DNA from: Methylophaga marina
GTDB taxonomy: Bacteria; Pseudomonadota; Gammaproteobacteria; Nitrosococcales; Methylophagaceae
Length of the DNA: 64,000 bases
Assembly: GCF_030296755.1 (NCBI RefSeq)
Contig: NZ_AP027741.1
Span: 2,233,475 to 2,297,474 of the forward strand
Reading direction: 5' to 3'
Numbering within the stretch: position 1 is the stretch's first letter; each line of letters begins with the position of its first letter. The notes beneath the pieces are model-generated. The model searched no databases and was not told the DNA's origin. It saw only the letters and a list, made by a program, of their open reading frames with translations. A program made the position numbers and the translations under genes. Below are positions 29,038 to 41,336 of this stretch, one piece after another.

Positions 29038-29850
29038 ATGGTAATAGACGTCGGTATCGTGCAAATGAATTCATCGGAAAGCTATGAAGATAACCTGGCT
29101 TTTTCTGAGAACATGATCGCAGAGGCATCGGAACGTAAGCTTAATCTTTTAGCCTTTCCTGAAACCTTTCTCTATGTCGGCAAGGAGCACTCAGCTAAGC
29201 ATAAAGTGGCAGAAAAACTGGAAACAGAGATATTGCCGCGCTTTAGCCAACTTGCAAAACAGAGTCATTGTGCCTTGTTACTGGGCAGTGTCTACGAGCT
29301 GACAGATGAAGATAGTGGGCGGTTATTCAATACCTCCATTTTCATTGACCGTGATGGCAAAGAAAAGGCTCGTTATCGAAAAATCCATATGTGTGATGCA
29401 GTGCCTTTGGGGTACATGGAATCTGCGGGTATTAAACCTGGAGACAAAACCGTGGTGATTGATCACGAACTAGGTCGGCTCGGATTTAGCGTTTGTTATG
29501 ATCTTCGTTTTCCCGATCTGTTTCGTTCACTTTCTGACAAAGGGGCAGAAATCATTTTCGTGCCTGCTGCCTTTTTTCTTCATACCGGTAAACACCACTG
29601 GTTACCGCTATTAATTGCACGGGCTATTGAAAATCAGGTGTATATCGTTGCGCCGAATCAATGGGGGCATCACTACGGTGATCGAACTTCATACGGCAGC
29701 AGTGTCATTATTGATCCATGGGGAAGCATCCTCTGCTGTGCACCTGAAAGAGTGGGATTAACATTGAGTCGAATTGATATTGAGTACCTTCGACAAGTTC
29801 GTTCGAATATGCCGCTGCATACGCATCGCAGACCAGAACTCTACGTCTGA
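29038..29850 (+). CDS. Carbon-nitrogen hydrolase (nitrilase superfamily, Nit type)
   Basis: About 270 residues with the complete nitrilase triad: Glu in AFPETF, Lys in YRKIHM and Cys in VCYDLRFPDLF. The sequence is closest in pattern to the Nit1/Nit2 branch, whose members hydrolyse deaminated glutathione or omega-amidase substrates; the exact substrate cannot be told by eye. AAGGTG precedes the ATG. The GTG three bases upstream is an alternative start. It is divergent from hemB. Confidence 0.85.
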   Translation: MVIDVGIVQMNSSESYEDNLAFSENMIAEASERKLNLLAFPETFLYVGKEHSAKHKVAEKLETEILPRFSQLAKQSHCALLLGSVYELTDEDSGRLFNTSIFIDRDGKEKARYRKIHMCDAVPLGYMESAGIKPGDKTVVIDHELGRLGFSVCYDLRFPDLFRSLSDKGAEIIFVPAAFFLHTGKHHWLPLLIARAIENQVYIVAPNQWGHHYGDRTSYGSSVIIDPWGSILCCAPERVGLTLSRIDIEYLRQVRSNMPLHTHRRPELYV

Positions 29851-29975
29851 CAGGCAGACTACTTTTCAGCAAATTGAAACAGTTATCACAAGCACTGAGG
29901 GATAATCGTTTTTAGCGTGGACTCGACCTGCTGTTTTGCGATAAAATTGCAAAGATTTTGTCTGGGGAGAACGTC

Positions 29976-30122
29976 ATGTTAGCCCCATTATTTTTATCTG
30001 GTGGAGGTTTCCCTTGCGAACGAGTGCGTTACTTGCTCTTGAAGACGGCACGGTTTATCACGGCGAGTCGATTGGAGCCATTGGCCAGTCAGTCGGTGAA
30101 GTGGTGTTTAACACGTCAATGA
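29976..30122 (+). CDS. Possible leader ORF overlapping the carA start
   Basis: An ATG at 29976 preceded by GGGGAGAACGTC opens a 48-codon frame that overlaps the first 109 nt of carA in another frame. Its ribosome site is as strong as that of carA. It could be a leader peptide for translational coupling or attenuation, as has been described upstream of carA in pseudomonads, but no attenuator hairpin is obvious. May also be chance. Confidence 0.3.
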   Translation: MLAPLFLSGGGFPCERVRYLLLKTARFITASRLEPLASQSVKWCLTRQ

Positions 30123-31144
30123 CTGGCTATCAGGAAATCCTGACTGATCCTTCTTATTGTCGACAAATAGTCACATTAACTTATCCTCATATCGGCAACA
30201 CTGGTGTGAATGTGGAGGATGAAGAGTCTGACAATGTTTACGCAAGTGGACTCATTATTCGAGAGCTGTCCCCGGTTGTTAGTAGCTGGAGAAGTGAACA
30301 AGCACTAGATGAGTACTTGGTCAAACACAATATCGTCGGCTTGTCAGGTATTGATACTCGCTCGCTCACACGCTTGATTCGTGAAAAAGGTGCAATGAAA
30401 GGCTGCATCGTTGCTGGTGATGATATTGATGTCGAAGCAGCTATTGCTGCGGCTAAAGACTTTCAAGGCTTAAAAGGACTGGACCTAGCTAAAGAAGTCA
30501 GCACCAAACAAAGCTATGTTTGGGATGAGGGATGCTGGCATATTGATGGGCAAGCAAAAGCAGCTGAAGCGAAATACCATGTGGTCGCTTATGACTATGG
30601 CGCGAAAAAGAATATTCTTAGAATGCTGGTGGAACGTGGCTGCAAACTGACAGTTGTTCCTGCACAGACACCTGTAGAAGATGTTCTGGCGATGAATCCA
30701 GATGGCGTGTTTTTGTCTAATGGACCTGGCGATCCAGAACCTTGTGATTATGCCATCAGCGCTATTCAAACCTTACTGGAAAAAGATATCCCTACCTTTG
30801 GTATCTGTCTTGGCCACCAACTACTTGGGCTGGCCTGTGGTGCCAAAACGGTGAAAATGAAATTTGGTCATCATGGTGCTAACCATCCAGTACAAGAATC
30901 ACTGGCTGGATTGGTGATGATTACCAGTCAGAACCACGGTTTTGCTGTTGATGAAGAAACGCTGCCAGAGACCTTAAGAGCAACGCACAGGTCCCTATTT
31001 GACGGCACCTTGCAAGGCATCCATCATGTCAGCAAGCCTGCATTTAGCTTTCAGGGACATCCAGAAGCAAGTCCTGGTCCGCAAGACGCAGCTCCTCTTT
31101 TTGATCACTTCATCGATCTACTTGAACAAGCAACGGGTAAATAA
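30014..31144 (+). CDS. carA: Carbamoyl phosphate synthase small subunit
   Basis: CarA is the glutamine amidotransferase subunit that supplies ammonia to CarB for arginine and pyrimidine synthesis. The 376-residue protein has [30 protein letters not shown], the class I nucleophile motif [13 protein letters not shown] and the C-terminal [15 protein letters not shown] start at 30014 is chosen because GGAGGT lies 6 nt upstream and no ATG fits. It is followed 6 nt later by carB. Confidence 0.96.
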   Translation: MRTSALLALEDGTVYHGESIGAIGQSVGEVVFNTSMTGYQEILTDPSYCRQIVTLTYPHIGNTGVNVEDEESDNVYASGLIIRELSPVVSSWRSEQALDEYLVKHNIVGLSGIDTRSLTRLIREKGAMKGCIVAGDDIDVEAAIAAAKDFQGLKGLDLAKEVSTKQSYVWDEGCWHIDGQAKAAEAKYHVVAYDYGAKKNILRMLVERGCKLTVVPAQTPVEDVLAMNPDGVFLSNGPGDPEPCDYAISAIQTLLEKDIPTFGICLGHQLLGLACGAKTVKMKFGHHGANHPVQESLAGLVMITSQNHGFAVDEETLPETLRATHRSLFDGTLQGIHHVSKPAFSFQGHPEASPGPQDAAPLFDHFIDLLEQATGK

Positions 31145-31150
31145 CACACG

Positions 31151-34100
31151 ATGGCTAAACGTACTGATATTCAAAGTATTCTGATTCTGGGTGCAGGACC
31201 GATTGTTATCGGTCAAGCCTGTGAGTTCGATTATTCTGGTGCACAAGCGTGTAAAGCGCTGAGAGAAGAAGGTTACCGTGTGATTCTGGTGAACTCGAAT
31301 CCAGCCACGATAATGACCGATCCCAATATGGCCGACGCAACCTATATTGAGCCTGTTACCTGGCAAGCAGTAAGTAAAGTCATTGAAGCGGAACGCCCCG
31401 ATGCTATCTTGCCTACTATGGGTGGTCAGACGGCATTGAACTGTGCATTAGATCTGGAAAAACACGGCATCTTAGAACAATTTGGTGTCGAAATGATCGG
31501 CGCTGACAGTGAAGCGATTAACAAAGCTGAAGACCGTGACTTATTCCGTGAAGCAATGCGTAAAATCGGTCTGGATATGCCGCAGTCTGATATTGCTCAC
31601 ACATTAGATGAAGCAATAAAAGTTCAAGAAAAATTTGGCTTTCCAGTGATTATTCGTCCATCTTTTACAATGGGTGGCAGTGGCGGTGGTATCGCATACA
31701 ATAAACAAGATTTCATTGAAATCTGTCAGCGCGGTTTATACCTCAGCCCTACATCTGAGCTACTGATTGAAGAATCCATCATTGGTTGGAAAGAGTATGA
31801 AATGGAAGTGGTGCGCGATCGTAAAGATAACGCCATCATTATCTGCTCCATTGAAAACCTGGATCCAATGGGCGTGCATACCGGTGACTCAATCACGGTT
31901 GCGCCAGCACAAACTCTGACAGATAAAGAATATCAAATCATGCGTAATGCCTCTCTGGCAGTACTGCGTGAGATCGGTGTCGATACCGGTGGTTCAAATG
32001 TGCAGTTTGCCGTTAATCCCGAGACAGGACGTCTCATTATTATCGAGATGAACCCTCGTGTATCACGTTCTTCTGCGTTGGCCTCTAAAGCAACAGGTTT
32101 CCCTATCGCAAAAGTTGCTGCAAAACTGGCAGTGGGTTACACGCTGGATGAATTGCAAAACGAAATTACAGGTAATGCAACACCGGCCTCGTTTGAGCCA
32201 ACAATTGACTATGTGGTAACAAAAGTACCGCGTTTTACCTTTGAAAAATTCCCACAAGCCGACAACCGTCTGAGCACACAGATGAAGTCTGTTGGTGAGG
32301 TGATGGCGATTGGCCGTAACTTTCAGGAATCATTACAAAAAGCCCTGCGTGGACTAGAAATTGATCGTGATGGTTTGACAGAAATCATTGAACTGACAGA
32401 AGAAAACACAGCGGAAACATTACGCCGTGAGTTGAGTCTGCCAGGTTCTGACCGTTTATGGTTTGTGGCAGATGCTTTCCGTTATGGCTTTAGTTTTGAC
32501 GAAATTCAAAAGCTAACGCATATCGATCCATGGTTCTTGATCCAGATCGAAGAATTGGTGACATTAGAAAACCAACTCAAAGAGCGTTCGCTGAATGATA
32601 TCGATCAGCAAGAGATGTATGCCTTAAAACGCAAAGGTTTCTCTGATTCACGTCTGGCTAAACTGTTACTGAAGACTGAAAAACAAGTCCGTGAATACCG
32701 TCAGGCGATGCAGGTCCGTCCTGTCTACAAACGTGTTGATACCTGTGGTGCTGAGTTTGCCACTGGCACAGCGTATATGTATTCAACCTATGATATGGAA
32801 TGTGAAGCCAACCCAAGTGACCGTGACAAGATCATGATTTTGGGTGGTGGGCCTAACCGTATCGGTCAAGGGATTGAGTTTGACTATTGCTGTGTTCATG
32901 CTGCATTAGCCTTACGTGAAGATGGTTATGAAACCATTATGGTCAACTGTAACCCAGAAACTGTTTCCACTGATTACGACACATCTGACCGTTTATATTT
33001 TGAATCATTGACTTTAGAAGACGTATTAGAAATTGTCGAGTTAGAAAAGCCAAAAGGCGTCATCGTTCAGTTCGGTGGTCAAACACCTCTAAAATTAGCG
33101 CGTGCACTTGAAGCGGCAGGTGTGCCTATTATTGGTACTTCGCCAGATGCTATTGATCATGCTGAAGACCGCGAGCGTTTCCAGCAAATGGTTGAAAAAC
33201 TGAACTTGCTGCAACCACCTAATAGATTGGCACACTCTGTTGATACTGCAGTGTCACTCGCTTCTGAAATTGGTTATCCATTAGTTGTTCGTCCGTCTTA
33301 TGTTCTTGGTGGACGCGCGATGGAAATTGTTTACAACGAAGATGAGTTACAGCGTTACATGTTAAATGCTGTCAAAGTATCGAACGAATCACCAGTCTTA
33401 CTGGATCGTTTCCTCGATGATGCGATAGAAGTTGACGTTGATGCTATCTGTGATGGTAAAGATGTGCTGATTGGTGGCATTATGGAACATATTGAGCAGG
33501 CTGGTGTTCACTCTGGTGACTCTGCTTGTGCATTACCTCCATACAGTTTAAGTCAGGCAACACAAGATCAACTTCGTGAACAAGTACGCCAAATGGCTTT
33601 AGAGCTTGGTGTAAAAGGCTTAATGAACACGCAGTTTGCTATCAAGGGTGAGCAAATATACATTCTTGAGGTCAACCCACGTGCGTCCAGAACGGTTCCT
33701 TATGTATCGAAATCAATTGGTGAACCGCTCGCTAAAATTGCTGCTAGGGCAATGGCTGGCCGATCACTAGTTGATCAAGGTGTCACTAAAGAAGTGATTC
33801 CATCTTACTATTCAGTTAAAGAAGCGGTATTCCCATTTATCAAATTCCAAGGTGTTGATCCGATCCTTGGGCCTGAGATGAAATCAACAGGCGAAGTCAT
33901 GGGGGTTGGCAGAACGTTTGGTGAAGCCTTTGCAAAATCACAGTTAGCTGCCTCTGTCGTGTTACCGACAGGTGGTAAAGCCTTTATCAGCGTTCGTGAG
34001 GCTGATAAGGTAGCAGTTATTCAAATTGCAAAAGACCTGTCGTCACTTGGTTTTGCTTTACTAGCCACCAGAGGTACACAACGTGTGCTGGAAGAAGCTG

Positions 34101-34369
34101 GTGTGTCATGTGAACCCGTAAACAAGGTCGCAGAAGGTCAACCGCATATCGTTGATATGATTAAAAATGATGAAATCGACTTGATTGTGAATACCACAGA
34201 AGGTCGTCAGTCTGTCGCGGATTCAAGAGAAATCCGTCGCGCGGCCTTACAGCATCAAGTCAATTATACAACCACATTGGCAGCGGCAAGGGCCACTGTT
34301 CAAGCATTAAATAGTGAAGATGTTGGTTCTGTTAACAGACTGCAATCTTTGCATGGAGAGTTAAATTAA
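31151..34369 (+). CDS. carB: Carbamoyl phosphate synthase large subunit
   Basis: CarB forms carbamoyl phosphate from bicarbonate, ammonia and two ATP. The 1072-residue protein has the two homologous ATP-grasp halves, each starting with the same pattern: [20 protein letters not shown] and [20 protein letters not shown]. The allosteric MGS-like domain forms the C-terminus. It overlaps greA by 1 nt (TAATG). The carAB-greA order is known from Pseudomonas. Confidence 0.97.
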   Translation: MAKRTDIQSILILGAGPIVIGQACEFDYSGAQACKALREEGYRVILVNSNPATIMTDPNMADATYIEPVTWQAVSKVIEAERPDAILPTMGGQTALNCALDLEKHGILEQFGVEMIGADSEAINKAEDRDLFREAMRKIGLDMPQSDIAHTLDEAIKVQEKFGFPVIIRPSFTMGGSGGGIAYNKQDFIEICQRGLYLSPTSELLIEESIIGWKEYEMEVVRDRKDNAIIICSIENLDPMGVHTGDSITVAPAQTLTDKEYQIMRNASLAVLREIGVDTGGSNVQFAVNPETGRLIIIEMNPRVSRSSALASKATGFPIAKVAAKLAVGYTLDELQNEITGNATPASFEPTIDYVVTKVPRFTFEKFPQADNRLSTQMKSVGEVMAIGRNFQESLQKALRGLEIDRDGLTEIIELTEENTAETLRRELSLPGSDRLWFVADAFRYGFSFDEIQKLTHIDPWFLIQIEELVTLENQLKERSLNDIDQQEMYALKRKGFSDSRLAKLLLKTEKQVREYRQAMQVRPVYKRVDTCGAEFATGTAYMYSTYDMECEANPSDRDKIMILGGGPNRIGQGIEFDYCCVHAALALREDGYETIMVNCNPETVSTDYDTSDRLYFESLTLEDVLEIVELEKPKGVIVQFGGQTPLKLARALEAAGVPIIGTSPDAIDHAEDRERFQQMVEKLNLLQPPNRLAHSVDTAVSLASEIGYPLVVRPSYVLGGRAMEIVYNEDELQRYMLNAVKVSNESPVLLDRFLDDAIEVDVDAICDGKDVLIGGIMEHIEQAGVHSGDSACALPPYSLSQATQDQLREQVRQMALELGVKGLMNTQFAIKGEQIYILEVNPRASRTVPYVSKSIGEPLAKIAARAMAGRSLVDQGVTKEVIPSYYSVKEAVFPFIKFQGVDPILGPEMKSTGEVMGVGRTFGEAFAKSQLAASVVLPTGGKAFISVREADKVAVIQIAKDLSSLGFALLATRGTQRVLEEAGVSCEPVNKVAEGQPHIVDMIKNDEIDLIVNTTEGRQSVADSREIRRAALQHQVNYTTTLAAARATVQALNSEDVGSVNRLQSLHGELN

Positions 34370-34845
34370 TGGCTGTACCTATTACTTCACGTGGTGCTGA
34401 AGCACTTAAAGAAGAATTGAAACATCTGAAAACGGTAGCAAGACCTGAAGTCGTTGCTGCCATATCAGAAGCCCGTGCACATGGTGATTTAAAAGAAAAT
34501 GCCGAATACCATGCAGCAAAAGAACAGCAAAGTTTTATCGAAGGCCGTATTCAAGAGCTTGAGTCTGTATTATCGAATGCACAGATTATTGACCCGGCAA
34601 CATTGCCCCAAGAAGGTCGGGTGGTGTTTGGCGTTACCGTTACGTTATTGAATATCGATACAGACCAAGAAGTGAAATACCAAATCGTGGGTGATTATGA
34701 GTCTGATATTAAGTTAAATCGTATTTCAGTCTCGTCACCCATTGCTCGAGCTCTCATCGGTAAAGAAATTGATGATGTAGCGTCAGTGCAAGCGCCCGGC
34801 GGTAACATTGAATATGAAATCGTTGAGATAGGCTACGAGGCATAA
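34369..34845 (+). CDS. greA: Transcription elongation factor GreA
   Basis: GreA rescues backtracked RNA polymerase by stimulating transcript cleavage. The 158-residue protein has the N-terminal coiled coil with the acidic tip ([17 protein letters not shown]) and the C-terminal FKBP-like domain ([14 protein letters not shown]). It overlaps the carB stop by 1 nt and is followed within 2 nt by the next gene. Confidence 0.96.
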   Translation: MAVPITSRGAEALKEELKHLKTVARPEVVAAISEARAHGDLKENAEYHAAKEQQSFIEGRIQELESVLSNAQIIDPATLPQEGRVVFGVTVTLLNIDTDQEVKYQIVGDYESDIKLNRISVSSPIARALIGKEIDDVASVQAPGGNIEYEIVEIGYEA

Positions 34846-34847
34846 GC

Positions 34848-35312
34848 ATGCTGTCTGGCTATACAGGTGAACGGCTACTTCTGACTCTATGGATAGGGGC
34901 GTTATGGTCAATAGGTTATTTAGCTGTTCCCATGGCCTTTGCCAACTTAGATGTAACAATTGCCGGTGACTATGCCGGCAAATTGTTTTATGCCGTTAAT
35001 ATAATCAGCCTCATTAGTGCTTGTATATTATTAGTGAGTAGACTGTTTATTTTCGGTCTGAAGACATTTCATCGTTATTGGCGCAGCTGGCTTATTTTAG
35101 CCATGCTTATTATGAGTTTTATCTTTTTGGCATTTATTCAGCCAGAGATGACATCAATAAAGTTATTAGACTGGCGTGCAGATGCTGTTCTTAGTGAACG
35201 ATTTAACACATTACATCAATTCAGTGAAAGCCTGTATATGCTGATGAGCTTGCTTGGTTTAATGTTAGTGTTAACCACCGATAAACGTGCAGAAGCAGAG
35301 CAAGTGTCCTGA
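34848..35312 (+). CDS. DUF4149 (TMEM205-like) membrane protein
   Basis: The 154-residue protein has four membrane helices. The N-terminal [19 protein letters not shown] is typical of DUF4149, whose members are often found between greA and rlmE/ftsH in gammaproteobacteria. Function unknown. It begins 2 nt after greA and is followed 1 nt later by rlmE. Confidence 0.78.
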   Translation: MLSGYTGERLLLTLWIGALWSIGYLAVPMAFANLDVTIAGDYAGKLFYAVNIISLISACILLVSRLFIFGLKTFHRYWRSWLILAMLIMSFIFLAFIQPEMTSIKLLDWRADAVLSERFNTLHQFSESLYMLMSLLGLMLVLTTDKRAEAEQVS

Positions 35313-35313
35313 T

Positions 35314-35931
35314 ATGGCAAGAAGTAAATCAAGTCAAAGCTGGTTAAAAGAACATTTTGATGATCAATATGTCAAACAGGCACAGAAAGAAGGTCATCGT
35401 TCGCGCGCCACGTTTAAGCTAAAAGAAATTGATGATAAAGATAAGCTCATCCGTCCTGGCATGAGTGTTGTTGATTTGGGCTCAGCCCCAGGTGGCTGGT
35501 CTGATTATGCTTTAGGTAAAGTCGGCGACAATGGTAAAGTCATCGCATTGGATATTTTAGAAATGACGCCACTGACGGGTGTACATTTTATTCAAGGTGA
35601 CTTTCGTGAGGACGATGTACTAGATGATTTGAATAAAGTATTGGATGGCCGACAAATAGACCTTGTATTATCGGATATGGCCCCCAATATGACAGGAGTA
35701 GGGTCGATTGATCAGCCTTCAAGTATGCACTTGGTTGAGTTGGCTTTAGATTTTGCATTGAACAACTTAAGTAAAAGCGGTTGCTTTCTTGTCAAAGTAT
35801 TTCAGGGCGAAGGATTTGACGCTTTTTTGAAAGAAATGAGAGACAATTTCACGAAAGTAGTGACCCGTAAACCGGGGGCTTCCAGAGCAAGAAGTCGTGA
35901 AGTTTATTTATTGGGACGTGGTCTCAAGTAA
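35314..35931 (+). CDS. rlmE: 23S rRNA 2'-O-ribose methyltransferase RlmE (FtsJ/RrmJ)
   Basis: RlmE methylates U2552 of 23S rRNA in the large subunit. About 205 residues with [13 protein letters not shown], the SAM motif [17 protein letters not shown], the LSDMAPN motif (catalytic Asp) and [10 protein letters not shown]; catalytic Lys and Glu are present. The ATG at 35314 is preferred over an upstream in-frame start inside the DUF4149 gene. The gene precedes ftsH, as in E. coli. Confidence 0.95.
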   Translation: MARSKSSQSWLKEHFDDQYVKQAQKEGHRSRATFKLKEIDDKDKLIRPGMSVVDLGSAPGGWSDYALGKVGDNGKVIALDILEMTPLTGVHFIQGDFREDDVLDDLNKVLDGRQIDLVLSDMAPNMTGVGSIDQPSSMHLVELALDFALNNLSKSGCFLVKVFQGEGFDAFLKEMRDNFTKVVTRKPGASRARSREVYLLGRGLK

Positions 35932-35960
35932 CATTTAATGGTAACCAGAGGTACCTTACA

Positions 35961-37874
35961 TTGAATGACATGATGAAAAATATTATTTTGTGGGTCGTCA
36001 TCGCCGTAGTGCTGATGTCTGTCTTTAATAATTTTGGTCCGCAAAATAACGATTCAGGCAGCATGGACTACTCCAGCTTTATCAGCAATGTTAAAAACGG
36101 TGCAGTCTCCAGAGTCGATATTCAGGGCAGAACCATTTCAGGTGAACTGACTGACGGCAGTAAGTTTACAACTTACAGTCCTGACTACGATCCAGGCTTG
36201 ATTGGTGATCTGCTAGACAATGGTGTGACGATAAAAGCAGAGCCTGCTGAAAAAACCAGTCTTCTTATGCAGATTTTTATTTCTTGGTTCCCAATGCTGT
36301 TGCTGATTGGTGTCTGGATATTCTTTATGCGACAAATGCAAGGTGGTGGTGGTAAAAACCCCATGTCATTTGGTAAAAGCAAAGCACGTATGCTGAATGA
36401 AGACCAAGTCAAAGTGACCTTCAAAGATGTGGCTGGTGTAGAAGAAGCAAAAGAAGAAGTCGCCGAGCTTGTCGACTTTCTTCGTGACCCAAGCAAATTC
36501 CAAAAATTAGGTGGTCGGATCCCACGCGGTATTTTGATGGCGGGTTCACCTGGTACGGGTAAAACATTACTGGCTAAAGCAATTGCTGGTGAAGCCAAAG
36601 TGCCATTCTTTTCTATCTCCGGCTCTGACTTCGTTGAAATGTTTGTTGGTGTTGGTGCTTCGCGTGTTCGTGATATGTTCGAACAAGCTAAAAAACATGC
36701 CCCATGCATCATCTTTATTGATGAGATTGATGCTGTTGGTCGTCACCGTGGTGCGGGCATGGGCGGTGGTAATGATGAGCGTGAACAAACGCTTAACCAG
36801 TTATTGGTCGAGATGGATGGTTTTGAAGGTAATGAAGGCGTCATTGTTATTGCTGCAACGAACCGTCCTGACGTACTTGACCCTGCACTATTACGCCCAG
36901 GTCGTTTCGATCGTCAAGTTGTCGTACCACTCCCTGATATCCGTGGTCGTGAACAAATTCTTAACGTCCACCTGCGAAAAGTCCCAGCATCAGATGATGT
37001 GGATGCAAGAGTGATTGCTCGTGGTACACCCGGCTTTTCAGGTGCTGACTTAGCTAACCTTGTAAACGAAGCGGCATTGTTCGCTGCTCGTGGTAACAAA
37101 CGTCTGGTTGGCATGGAACAGCTCGAACTCGCCAAAGATAAAATCATGATGGGTGCAGAACGTCGCTCCATGGTCATGAACGAGAAAGAGAAAGAATTGA
37201 CGGCTTATCATGAAGCCGGCCATGCCATTATTGGTCGTTTAGTGCCTGGACATGATCCTGTTTATAAAGTCAGCATCATTCCGAGAGGTAGGGCTCTTGG
37301 TGTGACTATGTTCTTACCGACGGAAGATAAGTACAGTTACAGTAAGCAGACTTTGGAAAGCCAAATCTCAAGTCTGTATGGTGGTCGTTTAGCCGAAGAA
37401 CTTATTTTTGGTGAAGAAGCAGTAACTACTGGTGCATCGAACGATATTCAACGGGCTACAGAGTTGGCTCACAACATGGTTACCAAATGGGGCTTGTCTG
37501 ACAATATGGGGCCTTTGTCTTATGGTGAAGATGAAGGCGAAGTCTTCTTGGGCCGAAGTGTTACTCAACATAAAGCCGTGTCTGATCTGACAGCTAAACA
37601 GATTGATGAAGACGTCAGACGCGTCATCAATCGTAACTATGAGCGTGCAAAACAATTGTTGATTGATAACATGGATAAATTACATACCATGTCAAAACTA
37701 TTGATGAAGTATGAAACCATCGATAGTGATCAGATCGATGCCATCATGGAAGGTCGTGAACCCGGTGAACCTAAAGACTGGACTGACCGTTCTTCACCTC
37801 CACCAGCATCAGGTGATACTGAATCTGATTCGTCCGAAACGCCATCTGGCAAACCAGCTGATCAGTTACACTAA
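35961..37874 (+). CDS. ftsH: ATP-dependent zinc metalloprotease FtsH
   Basis: FtsH is the inner-membrane AAA+ protease that degrades LpxC, sigma-32 and damaged membrane proteins. The 637-residue protein has two transmembrane helices around a periplasmic domain, then [19 protein letters not shown] (Walker A; the usual second residue is Pro, here Ser), the [10 protein letters not shown] Walker B, the SRH region and the zinc site HEAGHAI. The start is probably the TTG at 35961 (AGAGGT upstream), with an ATG 9 nt further in as alternative. Confidence 0.96.
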   Translation: MNDMMKNIILWVVIAVVLMSVFNNFGPQNNDSGSMDYSSFISNVKNGAVSRVDIQGRTISGELTDGSKFTTYSPDYDPGLIGDLLDNGVTIKAEPAEKTSLLMQIFISWFPMLLLIGVWIFFMRQMQGGGGKNPMSFGKSKARMLNEDQVKVTFKDVAGVEEAKEEVAELVDFLRDPSKFQKLGGRIPRGILMAGSPGTGKTLLAKAIAGEAKVPFFSISGSDFVEMFVGVGASRVRDMFEQAKKHAPCIIFIDEIDAVGRHRGAGMGGGNDEREQTLNQLLVEMDGFEGNEGVIVIAATNRPDVLDPALLRPGRFDRQVVVPLPDIRGREQILNVHLRKVPASDDVDARVIARGTPGFSGADLANLVNEAALFAARGNKRLVGMEQLELAKDKIMMGAERRSMVMNEKEKELTAYHEAGHAIIGRLVPGHDPVYKVSIIPRGRALGVTMFLPTEDKYSYSKQTLESQISSLYGGRLAEELIFGEEAVTTGASNDIQRATELAHNMVTKWGLSDNMGPLSYGEDEGEVFLGRSVTQHKAVSDLTAKQIDEDVRRVINRNYERAKQLLIDNMDKLHTMSKLLMKYETIDSDQIDAIMEGREPGEPKDWTDRSSPPPASGDTESDSSETPSGKPADQLH

Positions 37875-37892
37875 ATATCAGGAAGTTATCAC

Positions 37893-38732
37893 GTGATTTT
37901 TGACTGTGCGGGCAAGTCCTTGGACTTGTCCGTTCCTCGTATTATGGGCATCATTAATGTCACTCCAGATTCATTTTCTGACGGTGGCAAATTTTTTGAT
38001 CGCGATGCTGCTTTAAAACAAGCTGAAAAGTTAATTTCAGACGGTGCTGATATCTTGGACATTGGTGGTGAGTCCACGCGACCTGGTTCAGATATCGTGG
38101 CTGAGCAGGAAGAAATCGAACGCGTCGCGCCTGTCATCGAAATGATAAGTGCTGAATTCGATATCCCCATTTCCATTGATACTATGAAGCCTGGCGTGAT
38201 GACAGCAGCAGTCAAAGCGGGCGCGGGTCTTATCAATGATGTTAATGCCTTACGCATGGAAGGTGCACTCGAAGCTGCAGTGGAATTAAATGTCCCCGTC
38301 TGCCTGATGCATATGCAGGGCACTCCTCAAACTATGCAGCAAGAACCACACTACGATGATGTGGTGACAGAAGTAAAAACATTCTTACTGGAACGTGTAG
38401 ATACTTGTCTAAAAGCAGGTATCAAAGCAGAACATATCATGCTTGATCCTGGGTTTGGTTTTGGTAAACGTGCCCGTCACAATCTTCGATTAATGAAGCA
38501 CTTGTCTGTACTGACGGATTTACCATATCCAGTGCTCGTCGGGGTTTCCCGTAAATCTATTATCGGCGACATGTTGAAAGTATCGGTAGATGAGCGATTG
38601 GCAGGAAGTTTGTCGCTGGCTTCGATTGCCACATGGCAAGGAGCAAAGCTCATTAGAACTCATGATGTAAAAGAAACCTATCAAGCCGTAAAACTGAGTC
38701 AGGCTGTAATGCAGGTAGAAGATTTTGACTAA
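37893..38732 (+). CDS. folP: Dihydropteroate synthase
   Basis: FolP joins 6-hydroxymethyl-dihydropterin pyrophosphate and p-aminobenzoate in folate synthesis, and is the sulfonamide target. The 279-residue protein has the signatures [16 protein letters not shown] and [13 protein letters not shown], and [14 protein letters not shown] for the pterin site. A GTG start (AGGAAG upstream) is used. It overlaps glmM by 8 nt. The order ftsH-folP-glmM is conserved in gammaproteobacteria. Confidence 0.96.
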   Translation: MIFDCAGKSLDLSVPRIMGIINVTPDSFSDGGKFFDRDAALKQAEKLISDGADILDIGGESTRPGSDIVAEQEEIERVAPVIEMISAEFDIPISIDTMKPGVMTAAVKAGAGLINDVNALRMEGALEAAVELNVPVCLMHMQGTPQTMQQEPHYDDVVTEVKTFLLERVDTCLKAGIKAEHIMLDPGFGFGKRARHNLRLMKHLSVLTDLPYPVLVGVSRKSIIGDMLKVSVDERLAGSLSLASIATWQGAKLIRTHDVKETYQAVKLSQAVMQVEDFD

Positions 38733-40071
38733 ACAAAGACGTTATTTTGGTACGGATGGAATCCGTGGTCGTGTCGGTGATGGTGCTGTTACGCCAGACT
38801 TTGTATTAAAGCTGGGCTGGGCAGTTGGCCGTGTTCTGGCCAAAGAGCGTAATAGTCGCGTCATTATTGGTAAAGATACCCGCATTTCAGGTTATATGTT
38901 TGAGTCTGCCTTGCAAGCAGGTTTATCTGCCGCGGGTGTTGATATTTATTTATTAGGACCTATGCCGACACCTGCTGTCGCTTACCTGACTCGTACATTT
39001 CATGCACAAGCTGGTATCGTCATCAGCGCCTCCCACAACCCTTATCACGATAACGGCATTAAGTTTTTCTCTGCCCAAGGTACAAAACTACCTGATGCGA
39101 TAGAGCTGGAAATTGAAGCCATGTTGGAGCAACCTTTAAAAACGGTTGATTCTACTCGCTTAGGTAAAGCTCATCGGATTGGTGACGCAGCGGGTCGTTA
39201 TATTGAGTTTTGTAAGAGCACCATACCAAGTGGCGTGGATCTGCATGGACTCAAAATCGTGGTTGATTGTGCTCATGGTGCTACTTATCACGTTGCACCA
39301 GATGTCTTCAAAGAGTTAGGTGCTGACGTCATTGTGATGGGCGCTGAACCTGATGGCTTTAATATCAATTTAAATTGTGGCTCAACTGAACCTCGGCTAT
39401 TACAGCAAGCGGTACTAGAAAACAAAGCAGATTTGGGGCTGGCACTAGATGGCGATGGTGATCGCATTATCATGGTTGATCATCGTGGTGAAATTGTTGA
39501 TGGTGATGAGCTCTTATTTATTATCGCCAGAGCAAGGCAGCGTTTGGGTGCGAGCATGCCTGACGTGGTCGGTACGCAGATGTCTAACCTGGGCTTAGAG
39601 CATGCCTTGGCAAAATTTGATATGTCACTTCACAGAGCCAAAGTGGGTGATCGCTATGTGATGGAAAAACTACAACAGGTAGGCGGCCTGCTTGGTGGTG
39701 AAGCCTCAGGCCATATTATTTGTTTAGATAAAACCTCGACTGGTGATGGCATTGTGGCAGCGCTTCAAGTTGTCGCCGAAATTCAGCAAACCAATAATAG
39801 CCTGCATGATCTACGCTCAGTCGTTACAAAATATCCACAGCATTTAATCAATGTCAGGGTAGATAAAATGATCGATATCAGCAGTAATGCAGATATCAAT
39901 AACGCCATTAGATCTGTAGAAAAAAGATTGGGTGATGAGGGACGCGTATTACTCAGAGCATCTGGAACGGAGCCTGTGATCAGAGTGATGGTGGAGGGCA
40001 TTGATGCGACATTGACTAAACAACTAGCAGAAGAACTGGCATCGGTTATAGAACAGGTACTGAAAAATTAA
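38725..40071 (+). CDS. glmM: Phosphoglucosamine mutase
   Basis: GlmM converts glucosamine-6-phosphate to glucosamine-1-phosphate for UDP-GlcNAc, cell wall and lipopolysaccharide. The 448-residue protein has YFGTDGIRG, the phosphoserine loop [14 protein letters not shown] (active Ser), the metal loop LDGDGDR and the GGEASGH sugar-binding loop. A TTG start overlapping folP by 8 nt is the only fit; the ATG at 38752 would cut the conserved N-terminus. Confidence 0.96.
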   Translation: MTKQRRYFGTDGIRGRVGDGAVTPDFVLKLGWAVGRVLAKERNSRVIIGKDTRISGYMFESALQAGLSAAGVDIYLLGPMPTPAVAYLTRTFHAQAGIVISASHNPYHDNGIKFFSAQGTKLPDAIELEIEAMLEQPLKTVDSTRLGKAHRIGDAAGRYIEFCKSTIPSGVDLHGLKIVVDCAHGATYHVAPDVFKELGADVIVMGAEPDGFNINLNCGSTEPRLLQQAVLENKADLGLALDGDGDRIIMVDHRGEIVDGDELLFIIARARQRLGASMPDVVGTQMSNLGLEHALAKFDMSLHRAKVGDRYVMEKLQQVGGLLGGEASGHIICLDKTSTGDGIVAALQVVAEIQQTNNSLHDLRSVVTKYPQHLINVRVDKMIDISSNADINNAIRSVEKRLGDEGRVLLRASGTEPVIRVMVEGIDATLTKQLAEELASVIEQVLKN

Positions 40072-40191
40072 TTTCTATGTCTGTTGGCTCTGATGGCTCA
40101 ACGAGACAATCCTTGTCACATTTCATACATTGCATTATTCATGGTGGGTATGTAGTCTGATGTTTCATTTTATATTCAGAGAGAGTCTTAG

Positions 40192-40977
40192 GTGCGTAAA
40201 CCACTAGTCGCTGGCAACTGGAAAATGAACGGCTCTAGTGAGAGTAACAAAGCACTACTTGAGGGAATACTTTCAAAAGCCGATACATTCTCCGATATAG
40301 AAGTCGCATTATTTCCTCCTGCCGTTTATCTGGGCCAGGTGCAGTCAGCTCTTTCAGGAACAGACCTGGCGTGGGGTACACAAAATCTATCTCAATTTGA
40401 AAAAGGTGCTTACACCGGAGAAATTTCGGCAAGTATGCTGGCTGATTTTGGTTGCCAGTATGTGCTGATAGGGCACTCAGAGAGACGTTGTTTATATGCT
40501 GAGTTAGATTTAGACCAATGTCTGTTAGATCGTATTATCGCTGAGAAATATGAAATGGCAGTCAGGGCTGGTATCACCCCCATCATATGTATTGGTGAAA
40601 GTCCAGACGAGCATGCGGTCGGTCGCACAGAAGAAGTTGTATTGCGATTACTCGACACCGTGATTGCGCATCAAGGTGTTGAAGGTTTAGCGCATACCGT
40701 CTTAGCCTATGAACCTGTATGGGCTATTGGTACAGGACGCTCAGCCACGCCAGAGTGGGCGCAAGACGTACATAGCTTTATGCGTCAACGTGTAGCAAAA
40801 CACGATAAACAGATAGCAGAAAATATAAGAATACTTTACGGAGGCAGCATAAAAGGTAATAATGCTGCGCCATTGTTTCTACAACCTGACATTGACGGTG
40901 GGCTCGTCGGCGGTGGATCGCTTGATGCCGATGAGTTTGTTAAAATATGTCAGGCCGCAGTTTTAAAATTAGGTTAA
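40192..40977 (+). CDS. tpiA: Triosephosphate isomerase
   Basis: TpiA interconverts glyceraldehyde-3-phosphate and dihydroxyacetone phosphate. The 261-residue protein has AGNWKMNG (Lys), IGHSERR (His), AYEPVWAIGTG (catalytic Glu, loop 6) and YGGSIKGNN for phosphate. The GTG start is 120 nt after glmM. secG follows directly, as in pseudomonads and many other gammaproteobacteria. Confidence 0.97.
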   Translation: MRKPLVAGNWKMNGSSESNKALLEGILSKADTFSDIEVALFPPAVYLGQVQSALSGTDLAWGTQNLSQFEKGAYTGEISASMLADFGCQYVLIGHSERRCLYAELDLDQCLLDRIIAEKYEMAVRAGITPIICIGESPDEHAVGRTEEVVLRLLDTVIAHQGVEGLAHTVLAYEPVWAIGTGRSATPEWAQDVHSFMRQRVAKHDKQIAENIRILYGGSIKGNNAAPLFLQPDIDGGLVGGGSLDADEFVKICQAAVLKLG

Positions 40978-40983
40978 CAACAC

Positions 40984-41313
40984 ATGCACGCGATTATTCT
41001 CACAGTTCATATTATTGCCTGTCTTATGCTGATTGGATTTGTTCTGATTCAGCACGGTAAAGGCGCTGATGCAGGCGCTGCATTCGGTGGTGGCGGTGGT
41101 GGTGCCTCAGGCAGCTTGTTTGGCAGCCAAGGCTCGGCTTCATTTTTAAGTCGTGCGAGTGCTGTGCTGGCAACAATCTTCTTTATCACCAGCCTGACAT
41201 TAGCCTATTTTTCAGTCGATACACCAGGAAAAGCGAAAAGTGTGACAGAGTCTGTGCCTACAACAGAACAAAAAGTCGATAAAACACCTGCAGATTTGCC
41301 TGAATTACCGTAG
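40984..41313 (+). CDS. secG: Protein translocase subunit SecG
   Basis: SecG is a two-helix subunit of the SecYEG channel. The 109-residue protein has the first helix (IILTVHIIACLMLIGFVLI), the family motif QHGKGADAGAAFGGG, the SQGSASFLSRASA segment and a second helix. The C-terminal tail is polar. It lies 6 nt after tpiA and 23 nt before tRNA-Leu, the usual arrangement. Confidence 0.95.
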   Translation: MHAIILTVHIIACLMLIGFVLIQHGKGADAGAAFGGGGGGASGSLFGSQGSASFLSRASAVLATIFFITSLTLAYFSVDTPGKAKSVTESVPTTEQKVDKTPADLPELP

Positions 41314-41336
41314 AATACGCAACCTTGATTACCCTT

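Noticed and set aside
36185-36712. 175-codon ORF antisense to ftsH
   Set aside because: Shadow of a strongly coding gene; no ribosome site and no recognised domain.
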